A DNA stretch of 15,128 nt from CAYWGR01 sp964458015 (GTDB lineage: Bacteria > Planctomycetota > Planctomycetia > Pirellulales > Thermoguttaceae): contig CAYWGR010000143.1 of assembly GCA_964458015.1 (NCBI GenBank), forward strand, positions 1 through 15,128, in the 5' to 3' direction. Positions within the stretch are counted from its first letter, which is position 1. Each line of letters opens with the position of its first letter. A program made the translations under genes and the position numbers. A model generated the notes under the pieces. It was not told the DNA's origin. It did no database searches and worked only from the letters and a program-made list of their open reading frames with translations. Below, one piece after another: positions 7,996 through 14,230 of the stretch.

Positions 7996-9653
7996 GTCTC
8001 ACTCAGGAACAAACCGCCGAATTGCATGATCTGCTGTGGGGGCTTCGCACCGGAACGGCATCGCCCGAGGAGTTGGCTCGCTTGGAACAATGGGTGTGCG
8101 AGGATTCCGAGGTGCGAGCTTTTTACGTTCGCTACATGCATCTTTGCGCCGACTTGCATTGGCACAACATTGAGGAGGATGGGGCCGGGATTCAGGAAGA
8201 GGAAATCGGTCTATCCAAGCTGCACGAACGATCGAGCCCCGACAGCACGACGACTGTTGCGGATCCCCAACTTCCAGTTTCCATCATTCTCGATCCAACG
8301 CCGTTGTCTTCTTCCTTGCCGCTGTATGCGGCCTATCCGGTTCTGACTTCGAATTTCATCGCTGTTGTGGTGATGTGCATAGGGTTGTTGGGGGCGTGGG
8401 TTTATCAGGTGGATATTCCGCAATTGGTTGCCCATATCAATTCGTCGACGGCGCATCGCGGCGGTGTTACATCCGGGAAAGATGACAACCCGATCGACTA
8501 TATCGGCAAGATCACCGACATGATCGACATAGCATGGGCGGATCCGATGACGGCTCCCGTTACCGATCGTGTGGCTTTGGGTCGCAAGTATGCGTTGGCC
8601 TCGGGGTTGATGGAGATCACATACGACACAGGAGCTAAAGTAATTCTTCAAGGCCCTTGCACCTACCAAGCAGAGTCGCGGGACGGGGGAATTTTGTCAT
8701 TCGGGAAGTTGACGGCAAGATTAGAAAAGAGAGGAGAGGGGAGAGGGGAGAGTAAAGTGGCTAGTGGCCAGTGGTTAGTGGCTAGTGAAGAGAGGTCAGG
8801 GGTCAGGGGTCAGGGGTCAGATGCTTCAAATCAGAAATTAGAAATCAGAAATCAGAAATCTCCCGTACCCCTGTTCACCGTGCGAACACCGACGGCCGTA
8901 GTGACTGATCTGGGCACGGAGTTCGGCGTGGAGGTGGACAAGCACGGCAACACGAACTCGCATGTGTTTCGCGGAAAGGTTGAAGTTTCGCTTCTGACAA
9001 CCGGTGGCGAGAAGCGGGATTCGGTCGTACTGGTGGAAAACCAATCGGTTCGCGTGGAACAAGGCAAAGGTATTCCATCGCTGAAGCAGGTGGTTTCGGC
9101 CAAGGCCGCAGGTTTCGCCCGGATGATGCCGAATCGCATACCGATCAAGTTCTTCAATACAGGCGTGGGGCTTCATGTCGGCCAGGACGATCCGCATTGG
9201 CAGGCGGTTGCACTGAGCAATGCCCTTCAGTTCAAGCCGCATCCGGCGCAAGTAATCTCGCTCGACGCTTGGCTCGAAAACGATCCTCGGAAATCGCAAT
9301 GGATCACTTTCAAAGGCGAGAATCCCAACAATGCGGAGTATACCTTCCGCACAACCTTCGATCTGACGGGCATGTATCCGCGAACGGCCTACGTCGACGC
9401 TTGGTTCTTGGCCGACAATCGGGTCTCGGCCGTTCGGATCAATGGGAAGAACGTCAAAGTATATCCGCATGGTTGGAACAATTTCACCATGTTCAGCCGG
9501 TTCCAGATCACCTCCGGTTTCGTCGAGGGCATCAACACGTTGGAAATCGACGTGCATAACGGCGAACCTGAAGAAGGAGACGGGCCCGGGCTGATGGGAT
9601 TGCGAGTGGAACTGAGTGGAACGGCACGGGAAAAGGAATCAGTTCAACAATAA
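7992..9653 (+). CDS. FecR-domain membrane protein, probable sigma regulator, with heptamer-repeat insert
   Basis: A 553-residue protein starting at a GTG inside the sigma factor stop, after an AGGGGG ribosome binding site. Residues 1-100 are cytoplasmic and include LLWGLRTGTASPEELARLEQ, the short helical module usual in planctomycete anti-sigma/FecR proteins. One membrane segment lies at about 118-138. The FecR domain (about 190-370) has YDTGAKVILQGPCTY, ILSFGKLTARL and FTVRTPTAVVTDLGTEFGVE, followed by FRGKVEVSL. Residues 385-545 form a separate beta-rich domain (DAWFLADNRVSAVRINGKNV and NNFTMFSRFQITSGFVEGIN) resembling a galactose-binding-like sandwich, a possible ligand sensor. Between the two FecR strands, residues 246-290 are an insert encoded by heptanucleotide repeats; relatives normally have only a few residues there. 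The anti-sigma or co-sensor role is inferred from family and coupling. It ends 172 bases before the first PEP-CTERM gene. Confidence 0.88.
   Translation: MSLTQEQTAELHDLLWGLRTGTASPEELARLEQWVCEDSEVRAFYVRYMHLCADLHWHNIEEDGAGIQEEEIGLSKLHERSSPDSTTTVADPQLPVSIILDPTPLSSSLPLYAAYPVLTSNFIAVVVMCIGLLGAWVYQVDIPQLVAHINSSTAHRGGVTSGKDDNPIDYIGKITDMIDIAWADPMTAPVTDRVALGRKYALASGLMEITYDTGAKVILQGPCTYQAESRDGGILSFGKLTARLEKRGEGRGESKVASGQWLVASEERSGVRGQGSDASNQKLEIRNQKSPVPLFTVRTPTAVVTDLGTEFGVEVDKHGNTNSHVFRGKVEVSLLTTGGEKRDSVVLVENQSVRVEQGKGIPSLKQVVSAKAAGFARMMPNRIPIKFFNTGVGLHVGQDDPHWQAVALSNALQFKPHPAQVISLDAWLENDPRKSQWITFKGENPNNAEYTFRTTFDLTGMYPRTAYVDAWFLADNRVSAVRINGKNVKVYPHGWNNFTMFSRFQITSGFVEGINTLEIDVHNGEPEEGDGPGLMGLRVELSGTAREKESVQQ
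8729..8860 (+). repeat. Mosaic of four heptanucleotide tandem repeats within the fecR-like gene
   Basis: Four arrays of 7-base units follow one another. AGAGGGG spans 8729-8752 with partial ends. AGTGGCT and variants (AGTGGCC, AGTGGTT, AGTGGCT) span 8756-8787. GGGGTCA spans 8792-8819, the first unit reading GAGGTCA. AAATCAG spans 8828-8860, with one AAATTAG. The patch stays open in the FecR frame and encodes residues 246-290. In the AGTGGCT array unit junctions spell TAG; the only in-frame junction (8769-8771) reads CAG, giving Gln260. The arrays are read directly; heptanucleotide tandem repeats are known in cyanobacteria as STRR sequences. Confidence 0.9.
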
Positions 9654-9734
9654 TCAAGGAGGGTGTCACTAGAGGGGAAATCACACGATCAACGAACCGT
9701 GGGTTAAGGAACGACAAGTGGTTTTGGAGATGAT

Positions 9735-9766
9735 GGCGCGACGAACCTCGGGGGGTGGGTTGCGCC
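9735..9766. repeat. Imperfect hairpin between the fecR-like gene and the first PEP-CTERM gene
   Basis: GGCGC (9735-9739) pairs with GCGCC (9762-9766), and AACC (9744-9747) pairs with GGTT (9758-9761), with a 4-base bulge on the left side. No T-run follows. It may be an mRNA structure separating the two transcripts or modulating read-through. The gap 9654-9825 otherwise shows no confident promoter. Confidence 0.35.
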
Positions 9767-9825
9767 GAATGAAGAATCTTCTAACTTATCATTTCGATCA
9801 TTGTTCAATGTGGAAAGGAAGTTGT

Positions 9826-11067
9826 ATGGAAAAAGTTATTAAAGCGTTTATGGTTGCCGTGTTGGCTGTTGGATTGACGGCAACCGCACAGGCCATCACG
9901 ATTACGACTGCACAGAATACGACAGGCTATGCCAGTGACATCCTCAGCAATGATTTGCTGCAAACCAGCGCGACGTTGAGCAGCTCAACGGGAAATTTCA
10001 CGCAGGAAGGCATCGCAGGAACATCGTCCTTGACCGATGGAGGATTTGGCGCATTGGGTGGACAGGGTGCTCAACCAGTGGGTACCTATCTCGCCGCCGC
10101 TTCGGCCGCTCTTGGGGAAGAACTGGTTTATTCGCTTAGCGGTTCGACCTACGGGTACAATCTCTCATCGATTGCCACGTATACCGGTTGGGATAGCGGT
10201 CGCTTTGCTCAAGGGTATGACGTGTATGTTCATAAGATTGGAGCTGCTGTTGGAAGCTATGCAAAACTGGCTTCGGTCAGTTATGCACCCGGGGCTATTT
10301 CGACGGGCGGCGCTACGGAAAACGCCAAAGTGGTTGTTACAACGGCACTAGGCACTTTGGCTTCGACCGGTACGTTGGCTAGTGGAGTCGATCAGGTCAA
10401 GTTCGTTTTCCAAAATCAGACAAATGGCTGGCAGGGTTACCGCGAGTTGGACATCGTGGGAACGGCAGCATCGGCGGCCACAAGCTTAACGAATGGCAGT
10501 TTTGAAAGCCCCGGCATTGGCAACGGTTTTCAGGAAGGTGCACCAGCTAGCGGTTGGACACTTATTCCGGGCCTGCTCAAGGATATCAACAATAACAATA
10601 CCGGCGGCGGCGGAATCGTCGGCAATGGCAGTGGCTACGGCAACGTCAATGCACCGGATGGCACCCAGGCGGGATTGCTTAAGGGAGCCGGCGGCATGGA
10701 GCAAATTGTCGGCGGTTTTGAAGCTGGAAAACAGTACTCAATAAGTTTCTACGCCGCGGGACGCGCAGCATTTGGCCCCAATCCATTTGAAGTGTTGCTG
10801 GATGGAACGGCGCTGACATTCTCGGGATCGACAACTATTACCCCCACCAACAACGTCTACAATTTATACTCGTCCACGTTTACAGCTACCGGAAACACAA
10901 TGACGCTGGCGTTCCTATCGTCGTTGACTACCGCCGACGATCTCAGTTCCTATGTGGATAACGTCCAGATCGCACAGATACCAGAACCAGGAACCATGAT
11001 TCTATTCATAGCTGGGATGTTCGGCCTTCTGGCCTATGCCTGGCGGAAGCGTAAGCTGGGAGTCTAG
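9826..11067 (+). CDS. PEP-CTERM surface protein with two beta-rich domains
   Basis: A 413-residue exported protein. The frame is open from 9718, but ATG 9826 is preferred because AAAGGAA (9814-9820) lies 5 bases before it and it starts a clean signal peptide (residues 1-23, cleavage after TATAQA). Residues 24-214 form a domain shared with the next gene, sharing NDLLQ, DGGFG, GYNLSSIATY and NGWQGYRELDIVGT. Residues 219-384 form a second domain beginning NGSFESPGI and ending SYVDNVQIAQ, the layout of carbohydrate-binding, galactose-binding-like modules found in PEP-CTERM proteins. Residues 386-410 are the sorting signal: PEP, a hydrophobic helix and RKRK. An exosortase should recognise it at the inner membrane, but none is encoded in this window. 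First of three PEP-CTERM genes in a likely operon. Ligand and role unknown. Confidence 0.87.
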   Translation: MEKVIKAFMVAVLAVGLTATAQAITITTAQNTTGYASDILSNDLLQTSATLSSSTGNFTQEGIAGTSSLTDGGFGALGGQGAQPVGTYLAAASAALGEELVYSLSGSTYGYNLSSIATYTGWDSGRFAQGYDVYVHKIGAAVGSYAKLASVSYAPGAISTGGATENAKVVVTTALGTLASTGTLASGVDQVKFVFQNQTNGWQGYRELDIVGTAASAATSLTNGSFESPGIGNGFQEGAPASGWTLIPGLLKDINNNNTGGGGIVGNGSGYGNVNAPDGTQAGLLKGAGGMEQIVGGFEAGKQYSISFYAAGRAAFGPNPFEVLLDGTALTFSGSTTITPTNNVYNLYSSTFTATGNTMTLAFLSSLTTADDLSSYVDNVQIAQIPEPGTMILFIAGMFGLLAYAWRKRKLGV

Positions 11068-11121
11068 CCGCCTCAAAAGACCAACAAATAATTTCATTTT
11101 GAAACAATCATAGGATACCTT

Positions 11122-11832
11122 ATGAAAATAGTCTTGAAAACAATTGCAATTGCGGTTGTGGGGGTCGGCTTGGCCGCAACGGCACAGGCCACCACGATCA
11201 ACTACGACAGTACAAGCGGAAGCTCTTTCACTGTATCCAATTCCGACCTCTTGCAGGCGGCAGGAACGACGCTGAATTTTGTAGGAAGCTACGATACAAG
11301 TATCTCTGAAGGCTGTGGCACGACCGCCGTTCTCGCGAACGGTGACTTTGGTTCCAATGGAACATCCGCTCCCGGTCATATGGAAAACGGAGCTTGGATC
11401 ACGGATGGCAATGCTTCGCATCCCGATACCTGCGCGATCTACAATGGCGCGGTGGCCACCTACACATTCGACACCTCCGCGAACACCGCCGGATACAATG
11501 TCACGAATATCAATCTCTATTCCTCCTGGAGCGATGAAGGCCGTGATGCCATGAACGTCACGGTGGCTTACTCGACCGTAACTGCCCCGAATACCTACAC
11601 GGATATCGCCACGGCCTCGGGTGATCCAGGTCTCTGCAACGCAGCGTACATCATAACCAGCCTTACAGGCGTCAAGTCGATTCGGTTTTCCTTTGGCGAC
11701 CAAGAGAACGGCTATGCCGGCTACAAGGAGTTGGATGTGATTGGCACACCCGTACCGGAGCCATCTGCGGCTATCATGGCCCTTTTCAGTATCATCGGCC
11801 TTTCGGCCTATGCATGGCGAAAACGGAAGTAA
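11122..11832 (+). CDS. PEP-CTERM surface protein, single-domain paralogue
   Basis: A 236-residue exported protein, 54 bases after the previous gene with no terminator between. Residues 1-23 are a signal peptide ending ATAQA, nearly the same as its neighbour's. Residues 24-211 match the N-terminal domain of the previous protein: SDLLQ, ANGDFG, GYNVTNINLY, and NGYAGYKELDVIGT at the end. Residues 212-236 are the sorting signal, PEP then a hydrophobic stretch ending AYAWRKRK. It lacks the second domain of its neighbour. Four cysteines (in EGCGTT, DTCAI and GLCNA-like contexts) are absent from the paralogue, so it may carry disulphides; that is inference. The start ATG is preceded by AGGAT. A tandem duplication with later gain or loss of one domain explains the pair best. 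Confidence 0.86.
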   Translation: MKIVLKTIAIAVVGVGLAATAQATTINYDSTSGSSFTVSNSDLLQAAGTTLNFVGSYDTSISEGCGTTAVLANGDFGSNGTSAPGHMENGAWITDGNASHPDTCAIYNGAVATYTFDTSANTAGYNVTNINLYSSWSDEGRDAMNVTVAYSTVTAPNTYTDIATASGDPGLCNAAYIITSLTGVKSIRFSFGDQENGYAGYKELDVIGTPVPEPSAAIMALFSIIGLSAYAWRKRK

Positions 11833-11892
11833 GAGAAGAGACACGTAAACTTGAACTTAAAAGATGATTTTTTGAGAATAAAGGAGTTGTCT

Positions 11893-12978
11893 ATGCGGTT
11901 GTTCTTATGTGTTTCTGCTCTAGGAGCTCTTTTCGCCTTGGCCGTTCCGGCCGGCGAAGCAGCAACGTTGATCGGGCCCGGCTCCGACTATTGCAGCAAT
12001 GGCAATTTCGATTCTGTCGGCGGCGAGCGGCTCAATGTTTCGCAAATCGCCACGAATCTGAGCGCCGGCTGGTACAACGTGAATGATTTCTCCTATGCCT
12101 GCACGGTTGCCGGCGGGGTAACGCCGTTCTTGGCAGTGGGAACGCCCGGCAGTAGCTATACAACGGTTTGGGTAGGGGCCACAGATACCGCTGCTGCGAC
12201 CGGCGTGAAAACCGCGAGCTACGGCGTTGCTTCACAGGGATTTCAAGTGACCGCTGGGCAAAATGTTTATGCCGGTTTCTATACATCCGATGGTGCCCGT
12301 GTTGATTTTGTGGAAGGATCGGGACTGACAGACCACAATTCCGGTGGCCCCTTCACATCGCTAGCAATTGGCGACACATTGTCGTTTTCCAATCCGAACT
12401 TGCCGCGAACCTATGCCTATGGAGTGGATGTGACCAAGGGAGCGCACGTTGCGGCCACCGTTACGGCTGACGACAGCTATAGCCTCTACGTCAGCACTTC
12501 GGATTCCGTTCTTGGTACGTTGATCGGCAACGGTTCGGGCTGGGAAACCGCCGAAACGTTGGATTTCGTCGTTCCGATGAACCAGAAGCTCTATCTCCAT
12601 GTGGTAGGCGCAAACGGCGGTGAAGGATTAGCCGGCGTCATTGCTCAACTGAAATTGAGCAGCTACATATTTTTGGAAACCGATAGTACGCTACTTGTTT
12701 CCGACACAAATTGGGCTGGAAATACCACGGGGTATAGCGATGCGCTTTCGGCGGCAAGCGATTGCGGCGCCTACGGGGTTGGGCCCTGGAATACGACTCC
12801 CGGGGCAAGCACGTTCGATTCTTCGGCTCATTGGATATGGGCAGGCGCCAATCCTCGCCCGGCGGGTGATACTGCTTATCTCAGCACAAGTTTCACCATT
12901 GTCCCCGAACCGGGAATGCTGTCGTTGTTCGTATGCGGATTGTTGAGCTTATTAGCCTACGCTTGGCGTAGAAGGTAG
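11893..12978 (+). CDS. PEP-CTERM surface protein, unrelated third member
   Basis: A 361-residue exported protein. An upstream TTG at 11851 keeps the frame open, but ATG 11893 is chosen because AAGGAG (11881-11886) lies 6 bases before it and the signal peptide (residues 1-23, cleavage near AGEA-A) then starts properly. Residues 24-180 are Gly-, Ser- and Thr-rich beta structure. Residues 188-255 (VAATVTADDSYSLYV, then FVVPMNQKLYLHVVG) resemble a PA14- or fibronectin-like sandwich, and 258-336 end with HWIWAGANPRPAGDTAYLST, a second beta module. Residues 338-361 are the sorting signal: PEP, hydrophobic helix, AYAWRRR. The main body does not resemble the two preceding proteins, so the three share sorting rather than ancestry. 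It starts 60 bases after the previous stop with no terminator, suggesting co-transcription. Function unknown; adhesion or extracellular matrix is a reasonable guess. Confidence 0.84.
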   Translation: MRLFLCVSALGALFALAVPAGEAATLIGPGSDYCSNGNFDSVGGERLNVSQIATNLSAGWYNVNDFSYACTVAGGVTPFLAVGTPGSSYTTVWVGATDTAAATGVKTASYGVASQGFQVTAGQNVYAGFYTSDGARVDFVEGSGLTDHNSGGPFTSLAIGDTLSFSNPNLPRTYAYGVDVTKGAHVAATVTADDSYSLYVSTSDSVLGTLIGNGSGWETAETLDFVVPMNQKLYLHVVGANGGEGLAGVIAQLKLSSYIFLETDSTLLVSDTNWAGNTTGYSDALSAASDCGAYGVGPWNTTPGASTFDSSAHWIWAGANPRPAGDTAYLSTSFTIVPEPGMLSLFVCGLLSLLAYAWRRR

Positions 12979-12989
12979 AGAAAAAGGTT

Positions 12990-13045
12990 GGATATTGGAT
13001 GGCGGATGGTAGGTGCAATGAGCAGGTTGCATCGCCTTCCGCCAT
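12990..13045 (+). repeat. Heptamer patch and long hairpin upstream of the DUF1559 gene
   Basis: GGATATT, GGATGGC and GGATGGT (12990-13010) are three consecutive 7-base units, a degenerate short version of the heptamer style seen in the fecR-like gene. The same stretch starts a hairpin: ATGGCGGA (12999-13006) pairs perfectly with TCCGCCAT (13038-13045). Inside it AGG pairs with CCT, and TGCAA (13014-13018) with TTGCA (13027-13031). No T-run follows, so it is more likely an mRNA processing or stability element in the operon than a terminator. Confidence 0.55.
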
Positions 13046-13077
13046 CTTCAACAACACAAACTATGCGAGGTGAGCGT

Positions 13078-14109
13078 ATGTCAAGGAAGCCGCTTTCCAC
13101 ACTCCGCCATGCAAATTTCGCATTTACGTTGGTGGAGCTTCTGGTCGTCATCACGATCATCGGCATTTTGATTTCGCTCTTGTTGCCGGCAGTGCAATCG
13201 GCGCGAGAGGCAGCGCGCCGACTGCAATGCTCCAACAATCTAAAGCAGTTGTCGTTGGCGGCAATGAATCACGAAGCCGCCAACGGACACTTCCCGACCG
13301 GCGGTTGGGGATGGGGATGGATCGGCGATCCGGATCGCGGTTTTTCTCAAAAGCAACCGGGTGGATGGATTTATAATCTGCTGCCCTACATGGAACAGCA
13401 GGCGTTGCACGATTTGCAGTTAGGTAAATCAACGTCCACCTCACCCACGCGAACGGCCGCTGCCGCGCAGATGATTGGAACACCGTTGAACGCGATGTCT
13501 TGTCCCACACGACGGCCCGCGACGGTCCATTATTCTTGGCAAAGCACATCACCGCCGAAATTTACGGATGCCGTGACGAACGTGGCTAAGTCGGACTACG
13601 CTGCGAATGGCGGCGACTGTTTTACCGATCCGGCGACGGGCAACACGCTTTGGAGTTGCGACGGTCCTGCTTCGATCACACAGGCGGAATCATCAGCGGG
13701 TATTGCCGCCTTCGGCAGCATTGCCGTCACAGCTACGGGCGTTGTGTTTGCCGGCAGCCATGTGGCCATGGCGCAGTTGATCGACGGCAGCAGCAACACC
13801 CTTATGGTCGGTGAAAAACATCTCTCGCCCGACTACTATGCGACCGGCGAGGATGGCGGCGACAACGAAAATATGTATATGGGCGAGAACGAAGATATTT
13901 GCCGTTGGGGTGGACCGAATTATCCGCCCTATCAGGATCAAACGGGCACCGTATGCACGACCAGCTACGGCAGCGCCCATGCCGCCGGTTTCAATGTTGC
14001 TTTCTGCGATGGTTCGGTTCGTTCGCTAAGCTATTCGGTCAATCTGACGCTGCTGAGCTACTTGGCTAACCGGAAAGATCGGCAACCGATCGACGGTAGT
14101 CAATTCTGA
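13078..14109 (+). CDS. DUF1559 prepilin-like protein with N-terminal methylation motif
   Basis: A 343-residue protein of the large planctomycete DUF1559 family. The frame opens at 12988, but ATG 13078 is preferred because AGGTG (13068-13072) lies 5 bases before it and the basic leader is then short. Residues 1-15 are the leader, and 16-20 read FTLVE, the prepilin peptidase motif, followed by the hydrophobic helix LLVVITIIGILISLLLPAVQ (21-40) and SAREAARRLQCSNNLKQL. The residue before the cleavage point is Ala, where Gly is usual; processing is still likely. The body has GGWIYNLLPYMEQQAL, the DUF1559 core. The end has HAAGFNVAFCDGSVRSLSYS, the family's C-terminal signature. Probably assembled in a pseudopilus or type II secretion-like structure; the family's role is not known. 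It follows the PEP-CTERM genes by 99 bases and may be co-transcribed with them. Confidence 0.92.
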   Translation: MSRKPLSTLRHANFAFTLVELLVVITIIGILISLLLPAVQSAREAARRLQCSNNLKQLSLAAMNHEAANGHFPTGGWGWGWIGDPDRGFSQKQPGGWIYNLLPYMEQQALHDLQLGKSTSTSPTRTAAAAQMIGTPLNAMSCPTRRPATVHYSWQSTSPPKFTDAVTNVAKSDYAANGGDCFTDPATGNTLWSCDGPASITQAESSAGIAAFGSIAVTATGVVFAGSHVAMAQLIDGSSNTLMVGEKHLSPDYYATGEDGGDNENMYMGENEDICRWGGPNYPPYQDQTGTVCTTSYGSAHAAGFNVAFCDGSVRSLSYSVNLTLLSYLANRKDRQPIDGSQF

Positions 14110-14121
14110 TAGTTGCTGGAG

Positions 14122-14138
14122 GAAGAACGGGGTTCTTC
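14122..14138 (+). terminator. Probable terminator of the DUF1559 transcript
   Basis: A perfect 7-bp stem, GAAGAAC (14122-14128) and GTTCTTC (14132-14138), with a GGG loop starts 13 bases after the stop codon. The following bases TTGCTTGC are T-rich but interrupted, so termination may be moderate. Confidence 0.55.
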
Positions 14139-14170
14139 TTGCTTGCGTGAATCGAGTTCCTATCCTCCCC

Positions 14171-14200
14171 AAAAACATGCCCACGGCAAGCGTGGGCATG
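14171..14200 (-). terminator. Intrinsic terminator of clpC
   Basis: A perfect 10-bp stem, CATGCCCACG (14176-14185) with CGTGGGCATG (14191-14200), and a 5-base loop is followed on the minus strand by TTTTT (14171-14175). It lies 30 bases beyond the clpC stop, the expected place. With the plus-strand hairpin it forms a back-to-back terminator pair between convergent genes. Confidence 0.8.
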
Positions 14201-14230
14201 AGAGGTGCAAATTCTTATTGTCAGGAGCAA

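Noticed and set aside
8729..8860. CRISPR array or insertion sequence as explanation of the repeats
   Set aside because: Units are 7 bases in contiguous tandem without spacers, there are no terminal inverted repeats or transposase, and the frame is kept.
8838..9557. A 239-codon open frame on the minus strand opposite the FecR gene
   Set aside because: It lies wholly within the coding sequence of a protein with clear domains and has no ribosome binding site or recognisable motif; high-GC third positions open such shadow frames.
7390..9712. GGAAC motifs upstream of the sigma gene (7390-7394) and of the first PEP-CTERM gene (9708-9712) as ECF -35 boxes
   Set aside because: The bases 16-17 positions downstream do not agree between the two sites and show no common -10 element, so autoregulation by this motif is not supported.
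9718..9825. N-terminal extension of the first PEP-CTERM protein from the GTG at 9718
   Set aside because: It would bury the signal peptide behind 36 residues and lacks a ribosome binding site, whereas ATG 9826 has both a good site and a clean signal peptide.
11002..11844. A 280-codon minus-strand frame opposite the second PEP-CTERM gene
   Set aside because: The plus-strand gene has a signal peptide, a paralogue and a sorting tail; the minus frame shows no such features.
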